From the IMG/VR virus record IMGVR_UViG_3300037502_001348, positions 1-25,160 of that record: DNA of 25,160 nucleotides; one strand, given 5' to 3'. The DNA comes from a virus. Position numbers and translations under genes: made by a program. Shown one piece after another: positions 15,900-23,143 of this stretch (its first letter is position 1; the number at the start of each line of letters is the position of its first letter). The notes beneath the pieces were generated by a model. It made no database searches and was not told the origin of the DNA. It was given only the letters and a program-made list of their open reading frames with translations.

Positions 15900-16432
15900 C
15901 CACCCTATCCCCCCCCACAAAAGTAACCTATGGCGTGTGGAAATATTCATGGACCGGCACCGCGCCGTTCTCCGTGTTCGATTACCGAAGCTATGAATTC
16001 GTCATCGAGAATTCAGACGATACCGAATACTACGCCACGTCTGATGACAACACGGAACCGCAAGCTATCGAGGTGTTCGACTCTACCGAATCGACCGCCG
16101 ATGCTGTTGGCCTCGACTACCCCGCCCGCGTCATTCTCCAATGGCGGGGATACGCGTATGCGGACTACTACGAAATCCAGCAAGAGACGGCACCGTCCAC
16201 GTATACGACCGTGCAGACCTACCTTGAAGACGGCTCGGGCTACTACAAGTTTGTCTCGCCGGTAACCACGGACGATGTGGAGACGGCAAGCTATCGTGTG
16301 GTAATGTATGACAGAGCAGGAGCATTCTCCAATACTGACACGGAACAGGTAATCATCCGGCATCCATCGCCGCCGGAACTCACCTACACCTACAACGCGG
16401 GCACGGGCCTGCTAACCATCGCGGCGGCATAA
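15896..16432 (+). CDS. fibronectin III-like tail protein
   Basis: This 178-residue protein begins in an ATGA overlap with the propeller-like gene, so it is probably translated by re-initiation. The second half reads like a fibronectin type III domain (ARVILQWRGYAYADYYEIQQETAPSTYTTVQTY, then TASYRVVMYDRAGAFSN). Such domains often sit on tail tips and fibres. Codons 5-7 contain eight consecutive C (15909-15916), where slippage would shut the frame. Composition returns abruptly to GC-rich here, marking the edge of the AT-rich insert. Host contact or structural spacing is inferred. Confidence 0.75.
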   Translation: MTTLSPPTKVTYGVWKYSWTGTAPFSVFDYRSYEFVIENSDDTEYYATSDDNTEPQAIEVFDSTESTADAVGLDYPARVILQWRGYAYADYYEIQQETAPSTYTTVQTYLEDGSGYYKFVSPVTTDDVETASYRVVMYDRAGAFSNTDTEQVIIRHPSPPELTYTYNAGTGLLTIAAA

Positions 16433-16435
16433 CAC

Positions 16436-18574
16436 ATGGCACAAGCGTACACACGGGCGGACTCGCTAGGCATTTATGAAACACTTGCGGATGATTTAGG
16501 CTCTTCCCTTGGCGGTGGCAAATGGTCCGCCGGTTCAAGTGGTATGCGATTCCTTGTGGATACCCCCATTCCGCAAATCGTTATAACTGGCGTAGGGGCA
16601 GGCAACGGCACAGGCACCGGGCTACTTTCCGCCACGGCGACGAATGCGCTCACATGGCGTGCCCCAGGAGACACCGCCGCAGGCACCGCCGTAACCATCG
16701 CCGCCAACGAGCACAAGCTACTGGAAGGCTCCACCGCTAACAAGTGGATTCGCGTATTTTGGGATGGCGACTACTCTACCGAGGCGTTAGGCGGCTTTGA
16801 CGCTGTCGAGCTTCTGGAGTCAATCGCGGATGCTCCCAACCTGACACCCGGTGATACGAAGTACACCGCAATCATGTTGACCAACCAGAACGCCCTAGCT
16901 GCCGATATAACGAGCATCAAGCTATGGGTGGGCACGCTGGGCACGCAACGTGTGACGGGTTCTGCGCAACTCTCCGGCTCCGGGGCGGGCACGATTACCA
17001 CGGCGACCGCCAGTGGCTTCTCAGATTGGCCGGAGTGCGGCTGGGCGCACATCAAGAATGGCGCAACGACCCGCGAAATTGTTTACTACACTTCCCGCAC
17101 ATCAACGAGTCTGACCGTACCCTCCGGCGGGCGAGGGCTGCTAGGCACGTCTGCGGCGGCGGGTGCGAACACGGATACCGTTGACGCTGTTCCTCCTATC
17201 CGAATCGCGAAGGAAACGGTAGACTCTGACAACAAGATTCAGGTAATTGCGGATGATGAAACCGCACCTACCGGCGTTACATGGTCTACTGCGATAACGA
17301 GCGCGACGGGCATCACGCACACAACCCTAATGAGCAATGACAACCTTGGACTGTGGATAGAGTTTGATATTGCATCGGTGGCGATTGCCAAACCGGACTA
17401 TCGGTTACCGATTAATATAGAGTTTGTGACGGGCGGAAGTACGTACACTAGTGGAATACGCTATAACATATCTATTGCAGACACCGCACTAGATAGGTAT
17501 GAAGTGTATGCTGGTGTAGACACTGACCCGACATTCACCACGCCGTCCGCCACGAGTGCCACTCTGCCGTTTACCTACGCGCTATCCGCCCCGCCGTCCG
17601 CCACGCGCGACCACCGCATCACGGTGCGGAAGCGCAACGCGTACAACCTTCGCTCACTCAACACGTATCACCGGTCTTTCATCCTGAACTCTTCCGGCGC
17701 ATTGGTGGGCAGTGAAATCAGCGCGCCGCAGGATACTGCATTGGCGCAGATAGGCAACGGTCAGTTGCTACTGACCGCGTCCTATGGCCCCGGCCTTGAT
17801 TCATCGCCCGCCGATAAGTGGCTACTGTACAAAACCACCGATGGTAGCGACCCGCTACTAGCGACCCCGGCGGAGATTGGCGACATAGGCGATGCGGACA
17901 CCATCACGGGCAAGTCTTACCTTCGCTACGAAATCCCCGTCATGGACTGGAATACCACATGCAAGGTAGTACTTCGCACGAAGCGCGCCTTAGATAGCGA
18001 ACTGTCCGATAATACAGACGTCATTACCGCCGTTGTTGATTCCGGCGCGCCCGCTGTTCGTATCATCGACCTTTCAGTTGGCGAGCGGTACGGCACAGAC
18101 CGCGATGGATTTGTATCGCTGGAGCAAATCAGCGTCACGCCCGATGTTAAGATTATCTCAGGCATGGGTACATCAATCCTCGACATGGACGGCTCGATAG
18201 TTTGGCGCGCGATGGCGAACACCCGCGACATTGGCCGCATATTCATTGACAACGCGCTATCCCTTGTCAACGCCACCATATCCGGCGCGGGCACGGGTGA
18301 CGTGGAAGTGATTGACGCGGACACCGTGTATCTCAACGTTGGCGGAACCAGGCGCGCCAAGATTGATTTGGCGGCTGGCACCATCAGCGCAGATACCTTC
18401 GTCTACAACGGCACGATTGATGATTGCCCCGATACCGGCCCGATTGTCGCGACAAACGGCAAGCTATACCTTTCCATCTACAACACATCGCGCGGGCTGT
18501 GGCAGCCGTACTTGCAGCTTACCAGCGCGGGAGTGCTCACCTTTGGCTTTGAAGTCACCCAAAAGGACACCTAA
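16436..18574 (+). CDS. large tail tip/fibre protein
   Basis: At 712 residues this is the largest tail-tip gene in the window. It has beta-rich modules. An early part has a Gly/Thr-rich segment. A middle module ends in GGRGLLGTSAAAGANTDTV, a motif also seen in the head-tail adaptor insertion. Next is a GC-poorer region (about 17330-17520). Then come fibronectin-like segments (DRYEVYAGVDTDPTFTTPSATSATLPFTY; DHRITVRKRNAYNLRS). The C-terminal 120 residues (ADTVYLNVGGTRRAKIDLAAG, then fibre-like strands) look like a trimeric fibre region. I found no lysozyme or peptidase motif. Receptor binding or the tail hub are both possible. The start has no clear Shine-Dalgarno site and is probably coupled. 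Confidence 0.75.
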   Translation: MAQAYTRADSLGIYETLADDLGSSLGGGKWSAGSSGMRFLVDTPIPQIVITGVGAGNGTGTGLLSATATNALTWRAPGDTAAGTAVTIAANEHKLLEGSTANKWIRVFWDGDYSTEALGGFDAVELLESIADAPNLTPGDTKYTAIMLTNQNALAADITSIKLWVGTLGTQRVTGSAQLSGSGAGTITTATASGFSDWPECGWAHIKNGATTREIVYYTSRTSTSLTVPSGGRGLLGTSAAAGANTDTVDAVPPIRIAKETVDSDNKIQVIADDETAPTGVTWSTAITSATGITHTTLMSNDNLGLWIEFDIASVAIAKPDYRLPINIEFVTGGSTYTSGIRYNISIADTALDRYEVYAGVDTDPTFTTPSATSATLPFTYALSAPPSATRDHRITVRKRNAYNLRSLNTYHRSFILNSSGALVGSEISAPQDTALAQIGNGQLLLTASYGPGLDSSPADKWLLYKTTDGSDPLLATPAEIGDIGDADTITGKSYLRYEIPVMDWNTTCKVVLRTKRALDSELSDNTDVITAVVDSGAPAVRIIDLSVGERYGTDRDGFVSLEQISVTPDVKIISGMGTSILDMDGSIVWRAMANTRDIGRIFIDNALSLVNATISGAGTGDVEVIDADTVYLNVGGTRRAKIDLAAGTISADTFVYNGTIDDCPDTGPIVATNGKLYLSIYNTSRGLWQPYLQLTSAGVLTFGFEVTQKDT

Positions 18575-18576
18575 TC

Positions 18577-19110
18577 ATGGCGAACGAATTTAACGAATTG
18601 ACCGTGCTCGATAACCAGACATTGAACTTTGGCACGTCTAAGGATTTTAAGGTTGCCTACGACACCGCAGACAATAGGCTTGAGGTGCGCGACACTTCCG
18701 ATACCGTCATTGCCCACCTATCCACGGCGGGCGCGTTGACGCTATCCGGCGCGTTGACCGGTAGCGATGATGTGACCGTGTCCAAGTTCCTGAAGCTAAC
18801 CATATCAGATGCCACCATCGCCACGGGTGCAATTACCGCCACTACTTCGCGCGTGCGCCTTGACACCGAAGCGGCTGCGGCATCTGATGACCTAGACACA
18901 ATCAATGGCGGAGAGGATGGCGCGATACTGATTCTGTCTACCAACAATTCCGCGCGTGACGTGGTGGTTCGCCACCTTGGCGGCGGCACGGGTAACATCC
19001 GTCTCGATGGCGCGGCGGACTACACCATCGCGAATACGTCAAGCCGATTAACCTTAATGTATAATTCTGCGCAGTCTATCTGGGCAGAAATCGCGCGCTC
19101 GACTAACTAA
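18577..19110 (+). CDS. phage fibre / virion protein with beta-repeat C-terminus
   Basis: This 177-residue protein has two parts. The N-terminus (NFGTSKDFKVAYDTADNRLEVRD followed by LTLSGALTGSDDVTVSKF) is like short fibre shaft repeats. The C-terminus (LDTINGGEDGAILILSTNNSARDVVVRH, NIRLDGAADYTI, and a final WAEIARSTN) is a pattern common at the ends of phage fibre proteins. It lies 2 bases after the large tail gene and is the last structural gene before the lysis promoter. A fibre or tip-decoration role is likely. Confidence 0.8.
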   Translation: MANEFNELTVLDNQTLNFGTSKDFKVAYDTADNRLEVRDTSDTVIAHLSTAGALTLSGALTGSDDVTVSKFLKLTISDATIATGAITATTSRVRLDTEAAAASDDLDTINGGEDGAILILSTNNSARDVVVRHLGGGTGNIRLDGAADYTIANTSSRLTLMYNSAQSIWAEIARSTN

Positions 19111-19113
19111 GAC

Positions 19114-19142
19114 TTTACACAGACCGTTAACTGTGCTACTAT
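19114..19142 (+). promoter_or_regulatory. lysis-cassette promoter with overlapping dyad
   Basis: TTTACA (19114-19119) and TACTAT (19137-19142) are 17 bases apart, with TG one base before the -10 (extended -10). CACAG (19118-19122) and CTGTG (19131-19135) form an inverted repeat across the spacer that could be an operator or chance. The start point would be at about 19149. Confidence 0.65.
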
Positions 19143-19148
19143 CGCCAT

Positions 19149-19274
19149 ATGAACGAGAGAATGCCAGACTTCCTAAATGGTCCCGGCTGGATACAGCACG
19201 GGGCAAGCTGGCGTTTCTCGTGGGCCGCATTCATCTTCCATAAATTGAAAGGGTTACTCAATGACCGCTACTGA
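19149..19274 (+). CDS. possible 41-aa leaderless small protein
   Basis: This short frame starts with MNERMPDFLNGP, has an aromatic stretch (WRFSWAAFIFHKLKGLL) that could touch a membrane, and ends overlapping the next small gene by 14 bases. The ATG falls at the predicted transcription start, so it would have to be translated leaderless. No Shine-Dalgarno site is possible. It may be only the 5' untranslated region of the cassette. Confidence 0.3.
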   Translation: MNERMPDFLNGPGWIQHGASWRFSWAAFIFHKLKGLLNDRY

Positions 19275-19368
19275 AATCCTTGGCTACGTTCTTTCCGGTG
19301 ATTACATCGGCTTGTTGTTGGCGGTGCTGACTGAACTCTTCCGGCTGCTTGCTTCTGCGGGTTTCTAA
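19261..19368 (+). CDS. 35-aa hydrophobic protein at head of lysis cassette
   Basis: This tiny frame encodes one hydrophobic helix (about residues 6-31, containing GDYIGLLLAVLTELFRLLA). GAAAGGG at 19247-19253 lies 7 bases before the ATG, a good ribosome site. It ends 2 bases before the next gene. A small membrane protein helping lysis, such as a holin partner, is possible but inferred only from place and hydrophobicity. Confidence 0.5.
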   Translation: MTATEILGYVLSGDYIGLLLAVLTELFRLLASAGF

Positions 19369-19370
19369 TC

Positions 19371-19625
19371 ATGGAACCATCGCAAATCAGCATCATACTT
19401 GGCGTGCTTGCGTTCACCCTCACATCGGCCATTCAGCTATTCATGGCGGCGCGGTGGAGTGGTAGAATAGGCGCAAACATCGAAGAGCTAATAGGCGCGA
19501 TAGGTAAACTGGAGCGCAGTATCGAAAAGCTATTCGACCGCACAACGGAACACGGAAACCGTATTGCGGTGCTGGAGACAAGACACCAACGGGAGCAACG
19601 GGAGAGGGTAGAACGTCATGGCTAA
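19371..19625 (+). CDS. membrane-anchored coiled-coil protein (lysis accessory, spanin-like topology)
   Basis: This 84-residue protein has one N-terminal transmembrane helix (about residues 6-27) followed by a charged amphipathic coiled coil to the end (IEELIGAIGKLERSIEKLFDRTTEHGNRIAVLETRHQ). The layout fits an inner-membrane spanin subunit or a hemolysin-type accessory protein, but I cannot assign either, and no outer-membrane lipoprotein partner is visible. The stop overlaps the next start by 8 bases. It probably acts with the holin and endolysin. Confidence 0.7.
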   Translation: MEPSQISIILGVLAFTLTSAIQLFMAARWSGRIGANIEELIGAIGKLERSIEKLFDRTTEHGNRIAVLETRHQREQRERVERHG

Positions 19626-20043
19626 CGACCTTACCGAATTCCTTACTAGCGAAGCCGTACTGACCGCGCTAGGCTTGTTTGTGGCGGCGGTGTGGACGGG
19701 GTTCAAGACCACCGATATGTACCAAAAGCGCACACACTTTGTGATGCGGCTATTCCTGCAAATCGTGGAAGGCGCGGTAGCTAGCACCTATACCAATTAC
19801 GTGCGCGGGCTGAAGGCGAAGAATCCAGACGGCAAGCTCACGCCAGAGCAGAAGAAAATCGCGGTAGAAATCGCCAAGCACAAGATACAGGAAGTCTGTG
19901 AACTGGAGCGCATAGACAACACCGTCTACGCGGCAACGCCGGAAATCGTGGAAGCGCAGATTGAGAAAGCTGTATCGCGTCTCAAGCGCGCGGGCAATCG
20001 CGAAGGGATGAATCGCCCAAAGGGCGGCGCGGCCTCACAATGA
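19618..20043 (+). CDS. holin, LL-H superfamily-like
   Basis: Holins form the inner-membrane lesion that triggers lysis. This 141-residue protein has one N-terminal hydrophobic helix (about residues 12-29) and a long helical cytoplasmic part. PEQKKIAVEIAKHKIQEVCELERID and the final PEIVEAQIEKAVSRLKR match the layout of LL-H type holins, in which a V..ie.AV..l helix closes the domain. GGAGAGG just upstream gives a strong ribosome site. The stop overlaps the zincin-like gene (ATGA). It could also be a membrane-bound helper, so the name is tentative. Confidence 0.65.
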   Translation: MANDLTEFLTSEAVLTALGLFVAAVWTGFKTTDMYQKRTHFVMRLFLQIVEGAVASTYTNYVRGLKAKNPDGKLTPEQKKIAVEIAKHKIQEVCELERIDNTVYAATPEIVEAQIEKAVSRLKRAGNREGMNRPKGGAASQ

Positions 20044-20312
20044 AGTCCGTGAAGATAGGCCCGATGCTGTACTCAGTCACCGAGGCACCTATTAGCGAGT
20101 ACGGGCTAATTGACTACGGCAAGCAAATCATCGTCATCAATAGCGGGCTGGCACCGCAGGCCAAGCAAGTAACGTTATGGCATGAAATCGTGCACGGCAT
20201 CCTGTACAACCTTGGCCACATCAATCACGATGAGGTTATGGTCGATAGCCTGGCGCATGGCATAGTGTCGGTACTTGCAGACAACCCCCAACTAAAAGGG
20301 ACAAAAGCATGA
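20040..20312 (+). CDS. small zincin-like metalloprotease (ImmA/IrrE-type core)
   Basis: This 90-residue protein has a zinc-protease motif HEIVH at residues 48-52 in TLWHEIVHGIL. An acidic HDEVMVDSLAHG follows, in which E65, D69 or H73 could be the third ligand, as in small ImmA/IrrE-like phage proteins. No targeting signal is seen. It starts in an ATGA overlap with the holin-like gene, lacks a strong Shine-Dalgarno site, and ends in an ATGA overlap with the phosphoesterase. It is thus tightly coupled to both. The substrate is unknown. Cleaving a regulator is a guess from the family. Confidence 0.75.
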   Translation: MKSVKIGPMLYSVTEAPISEYGLIDYGKQIIVINSGLAPQAKQVTLWHEIVHGILYNLGHINHDEVMVDSLAHGIVSVLADNPQLKGTKA

Positions 20313-21316
20313 GCGGCTACCACAAAGGGGTAACGGCGGCTGAAGTTCAGGCTGCGTACAATGAAACAGGGGCGGTAAGGGCAGCGGCGCGAATGTTGGG
20401 GATTGACCCTAAGACGGTCCGCCACCACTTGGCGAGAATCCCGGCTGAATTTGAGGTGCCGGAACTACCATCACCAGACATGACACCCGAGGATTTGTGG
20501 GAGTCACGCAAGCAACATTTCGACCGCGTGGACAAAGCGTATTCCGCCCGCAAGCTGATACCAGTTACCGTCAAACTGAAAGGCCCGATTGGAGTACTCC
20601 ACTTTGGCGACCCGCATACCGATGGCGATACGGACCTATCCGAGCTTGAATTACACGCCAAGATAGTACGTAACACCGAAGGACTGTTTGCCGGCAACAT
20701 TGGCGACCAGCAGAACAATTGGGTGGGGCGGCTCCAGCGGCTCTACGGCGAGCAATCTACTTCCGCGCGCGAGTCATGGATACTGACCGAGCACTTCCTT
20801 AACATGGTGCGCGATTGGCTGTACATCATTGGCGGCAATCATGACGCATGGAGCGGCGCAGGCGACCCGCTGAAATGGATTCTACGCGGCAACGCTGGAC
20901 CGTTTGAGTATCATGGGTGCAGGTTGAACCTCACCTTCCCCAATGGGCGCCAAGTGCGCGTGAATGCTCGACATGACTTCCGTGGTCACTCACAGTGGAA
21001 TGTGGTGCATGGCGTTGCCAAGGCGGCGCAGATGGGCTGGAAGGACCATATCCTCGTATGCGGGCACAAGCACACGACGGGCTACACCCTAGTTAAAGAC
21101 CCCGCAAGCGAACTAATCTCGCACTGTATCCGCGTGGGCACCTACAAGAAGCACGACGAGCACGCGCGCGCGGAAGGCTTTCCAGACCACAACATATCGC
21201 CATGTTGTGTTACAGTAATTGACCCTGATGCCACCGTAGAGCGCAACCTTGTGCAAGTATTCTTCGACCCTGAACACGGCGCGGACTACCTGACATGGCG
21301 CAGAAAGAAAGGCTAA
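20309..21316 (+). CDS. HTH-metallophosphoesterase fusion
   Basis: This 335-residue protein has an N-terminal helix-turn-helix of Fis-like type (residues about 8-43, AAARMLGIDPKTVRHHLAR). It is followed by a calcineurin-like phosphoesterase with all main metal motifs: GDPH (D101, H103), GDQQNN (D133), GGNHD (N177, H178, D179), a His in ARHD (H222), and GHKH (252-255). It should be an active two-metal phosphodiesterase or nuclease that may bind DNA. AAGGG at 20296-20300 supports the ATG. It sits between a zincin and the endolysin, an odd place for such an enzyme. Substrate and role are unknown. Confidence 0.9.
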   Translation: MSGYHKGVTAAEVQAAYNETGAVRAAARMLGIDPKTVRHHLARIPAEFEVPELPSPDMTPEDLWESRKQHFDRVDKAYSARKLIPVTVKLKGPIGVLHFGDPHTDGDTDLSELELHAKIVRNTEGLFAGNIGDQQNNWVGRLQRLYGEQSTSARESWILTEHFLNMVRDWLYIIGGNHDAWSGAGDPLKWILRGNAGPFEYHGCRLNLTFPNGRQVRVNARHDFRGHSQWNVVHGVAKAAQMGWKDHILVCGHKHTTGYTLVKDPASELISHCIRVGTYKKHDEHARAEGFPDHNISPCCVTVIDPDATVERNLVQVFFDPEHGADYLTWRRKKG

Positions 21317-21319
21317 CCA

Positions 21320-21880
21320 ATGAGCACGCACGATGACCTTGACCATTTCTATCGCGCCATAGAACGCACGATGGCGTTTGAGGGTGGCTGGAGTGATGAC
21401 CCCGATGACAGGGGCGGGCGCACGAAGTACGGTATCACCGAAGGCACATGGCAGACCTTCCGCAATCGCGGGCTATGGAAGGGTTCAATCCTTCCTACCG
21501 ACGTTGCAAACATCACCCGCGAACACGCTATCCATGTGTACATGCACTTGTATTGGGATGCGATACACCTTGGCGAATTGCAAAGCGGAATCGTGTCTGC
21601 CCGCGTGTTTGATTGCGCCGTGAACTCCGGCACCGGGCGCGCGGTAAAGTTGCTCCAGCAGGCGCACAACGCGATTGTGCCCGATGGATGGGGTGAGTTA
21701 AAGACCGACGGTATCATGGGTGCGATAACCATTCGCGCTATCAATCGGCTTAGCGAGAAATACGAGCAAGCCCTACTTGGCGCGTTCAACGCCATGCGGT
21801 TTAACTACTATTCAACCATCATTCAAAACAACCAGAGCCAGCGCAAGTTTGTGCGCGGATGGTCAGCACGATGCACCTGA
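21320..21880 (+). CDS. endolysin, GH108 muramidase with peptidoglycan-binding end
   Basis: This enzyme cleaves the glycan of peptidoglycan to release virions. FEGGWSDDPDDRGGRTKYGIT (residues about 20-40) is the GH108 signature, with Glu21 the likely catalytic residue. The C-terminal half (VFDCAVNSGTGRAVKLLQQ; DGIMGAITIRAIN) resembles the helical peptidoglycan-binding domain normally attached in this family. It has 186 residues, which is full length. There is no signal peptide, so export depends on the holin. It starts 3 bases after the phosphoesterase, with AAAGG upstream. GH108 enzymes are mostly from phages of Gram-negative bacteria. Confidence 0.92.
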   Translation: MSTHDDLDHFYRAIERTMAFEGGWSDDPDDRGGRTKYGITEGTWQTFRNRGLWKGSILPTDVANITREHAIHVYMHLYWDAIHLGELQSGIVSARVFDCAVNSGTGRAVKLLQQAHNAIVPDGWGELKTDGIMGAITIRAINRLSEKYEQALLGAFNAMRFNYYSTIIQNNQSQRKFVRGWSARCT

Positions 21881-21996
21881 TACTATTCGTCATGTTGACT
21901 TACCTAGTGGCGCAGCATACAATAGGCGCAGCCTCTCTGCCGCGCAACGCGGCTTACTCCCTAGCCGGGCGGACTCCCCTCCCGCCCGGCCCATAA
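21871..21996 (+). CDS. possible 41-aa secreted or membrane peptide
   Basis: This frame overlaps the endolysin end by 10 bases. It starts with a signal-like hydrophobic segment (LILFVMLTYLVA) and ends in a proline-rich tail. It contains no cysteine, so it is not an outer-membrane spanin lipoprotein. It has no clear Shine-Dalgarno site and its 3' half is taken up by two hairpins. It may not be translated. Confidence 0.3.
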   Translation: MHLILFVMLTYLVAQHTIGAASLPRNAAYSLAGRTPLPPGP

Positions 21997-22000
21997 TTTT
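21939..22000 (+). terminator. tandem GC-rich hairpins after the endolysin
   Basis: GCCGC (21939-21943) pairs with GCGGC (21949-21953). Then GCCGGGCGG (21964-21972) pairs perfectly with CCGCCCGGC (21982-21990) over a 9-base loop, followed by CCATAATTTT. The T-run is short, so it is probably a partial terminator or processing site. The second stem repeats that at 7033-7056. Confidence 0.55.
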
Positions 22001-22035
22001 CAACCAGGCGAAAGCCTAACAGGAGACAACACAGT

Positions 22036-22236
22036 ATGAAGCGATTTGTTTTGCAGGTGACACCAGAAGGCGGCCCCGAAGGAACGCGCATTGTTGAGGC
22101 TGACGAATTCAGCATTACGGGCACGGGCGGTATCACGTTCTTCATTGACGGAACCGCGATGGCGTCATTCGATGAATATTGCGTAGTGTGCGCCGAAGAT
22201 TTTGTGGACAACATCACGGAACCCGAAGAAGAGTAG
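22036..22236 (+). CDS. small acidic protein (unknown)
   Basis: This 66-residue protein is acidic (ending EPEEE) and appears to form one small beta domain (RFVLQVTPEG, RIVEADEFSIT, GITFFIDGTAMASFDEYCVVC). AGGAG at 22021-22025 precedes the ATG by 10 bases. A short GAAA-loop hairpin (22006-22017) lies just before the ribosome site. The gene sits alone between the hairpins after the endolysin and the terminator at 22257. No family is recognised. Confidence 0.65.
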   Translation: MKRFVLQVTPEGGPEGTRIVEADEFSITGTGGITFFIDGTAMASFDEYCVVCAEDFVDNITEPEEE

Positions 22237-22256
22237 CCCGCAAGTCATTCATTTCC

Positions 22257-22293
22257 AAGCGTTTACCCTCACCCGGTAAACGCTTATTTTTTT
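22257..22293 (+). terminator. intrinsic terminator closing the late region
   Basis: AAGCGTTTACC (22257-22267) pairs perfectly with GGTAAACGCTT (22275-22285) over a 7-base loop, followed by ATTTTTTT. It is a textbook rightward terminator and separates the lysis region from the next promoter, which starts two bases later. Confidence 0.92.
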
Positions 22294-22294
22294 G

Positions 22295-22349
22295 TTGACA
22301 CGCTATACGCCATGTAGTATATTTAAGCCGTGGCCAGCAAGGGGCTGGC
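22295..22349 (+). promoter_or_regulatory. consensus promoter with stem-loop leader, copy 1
   Basis: TTGACA (22295-22300) and TATATT (22318-22323) are 17 bases apart, a near-consensus sigma70-type promoter. The leader begins with a hairpin, GCCAGC (22333-22338) with GCTGGC (22344-22349) and loop AAGGG. The 13-mer CAGCAAGGGGCTG within it recurs after the promoter at 24739. Confidence 0.85.
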
Positions 22350-22370
22350 AACAAACGAAGGGAACACGAG

Positions 22371-22595
22371 ATGATACACTACACCACAGAAGAAGCGAAA
22401 GAGTTCGGACGACAGCACGCACGCAACGGCTTAAAGCTCACGCCGTTCGATTGCCGCTACTTCGACGATGCGGTTTTGTCCGCAACTCGTGGGCTTGATA
22501 GGTTATTTCGCGCTCGCAACTATGCCGAAATTCGTGGCGCGTTCAACGATGGATGGAACGAGGAATATTTCAAAATGGTTTCTTTGGTAGCCTAA
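22371..22595 (+). CDS. small protein, first gene of the post-lysis module (unknown)
   Basis: This 74-residue mostly helical protein is rich in charged and aromatic residues (EEAKEFGRQHARNGLKL; FNDGWNEEYFKMV). GAAGGG starts 14 bases before the ATG, the same spacing as in the second promoter cassette. As the first gene behind a consensus promoter it is probably well expressed, perhaps early. There is no family match by eye. Confidence 0.7.
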   Translation: MIHYTTEEAKEFGRQHARNGLKLTPFDCRYFDDAVLSATRGLDRLFRARNYAEIRGAFNDGWNEEYFKMVSLVA

Positions 22596-22639
22596 CCCCC
22601 ACGGGGGCCGCGCATCCTACACGCGGGGAGGGTAGACAC

Positions 22640-22831
22640 ATGACGCTAAAGGAAGCCGTGGTCGAGATGGGCAAAGCAATGGATACCTACGAGGCCAACG
22701 CATGGGCGGAACTCAACAAGCACGAACGCCAGCACTACGCCAAGCCCGTAGCGGATGGCGAATGCACGATTAACGACGCCATTCGTGAGTTCATGATTTG
22801 CGAGATGGCGACAACCAGTGATGACAACTGA
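22640..22831 (+). CDS. small helical protein (unknown)
   Basis: This 63-residue acidic, helical protein (MTLKEAVVEMGKAMDTYEANAWAEL) has a strong ribosome site, GGGGAGGG (22625-22632), 7 bases before the ATG. This decides for the start at 22640 over an upstream in-frame ATG at 22553 that would overlap the previous gene. Two small hairpins (22596-22607 and 22608-22626) lie in the gap before it. Function is unknown. Confidence 0.65.
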   Translation: MTLKEAVVEMGKAMDTYEANAWAELNKHERQHYAKPVADGECTINDAIREFMICEMATTSDDN

Positions 22832-22843
22832 AAGGGTGAACGC

Positions 22844-23143
22844 ATGAAGGTGGAAAACGCTCAAGTCGATAGCTTGCACATCGGCACTGAGGGACACGGC
22901 ATACCTAGCTTTATGGTTATGTTGAGGTTCCAGAACTATCACCAAGGTTACGGTGGATATGACCTTCGTTATCAGGACTACGCGCTGCGACTTATTACTG
23001 GATTGTGCCGCGTGTTCCAGACTGATAATATCACTAATATTGTGGGTAAGTACTGCCGTGCGGAAATTGATGGAGGCAAGATTATACGCATCGGCAACAT
23101 ATTTGAGGATGTATGGTTCGATATTACGGAGGGTGAGAAATGA
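22844..23143 (+). CDS. conserved phage protein of unknown function
   Basis: This 99-residue protein has a pattern I recognise from many phage accessory regions: an opening like HIGTEGHGIPSFMVMLRF, then GGYDL, a middle helix (LITGLCRVFQTDNITNIVGKYCRAEI), and the ending IIRIGNIFEDVWFDI. The family has no known function to my knowledge. AAAGGG at 22831-22836 supports the start. The second half is somewhat AT-rich. The stop overlaps the next start (ATGA). Confidence 0.75.
   Translation: MKVENAQVDSLHIGTEGHGIPSFMVMLRFQNYHQGYGGYDLRYQDYALRLITGLCRVFQTDNITNIVGKYCRAEIDGGKIIRIGNIFEDVWFDITEGEK

Noticed and set aside
5042-19207. CGGGGCAAG shared downstream of the promoters at 4984 and 19114 (5042-5050 and 19199-19207)
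   Set aside because: Only 9 bases, at different distances from the promoters, and at one site within a possible coding frame. Chance is likely.
22006-22017. AGGC-GAAA-GCCT mini-hairpin before the gene at 22036 as a riboswitch
   Set aside because: A four-pair GNRA hairpin alone is too small to support a riboswitch call.
22553-22639. Upstream ATG extending the 63-aa gene at 22640
   Set aside because: It overlaps the previous gene and gives an unlikely Gly/Pro-rich start, while GGGGAGGG serves 22640.
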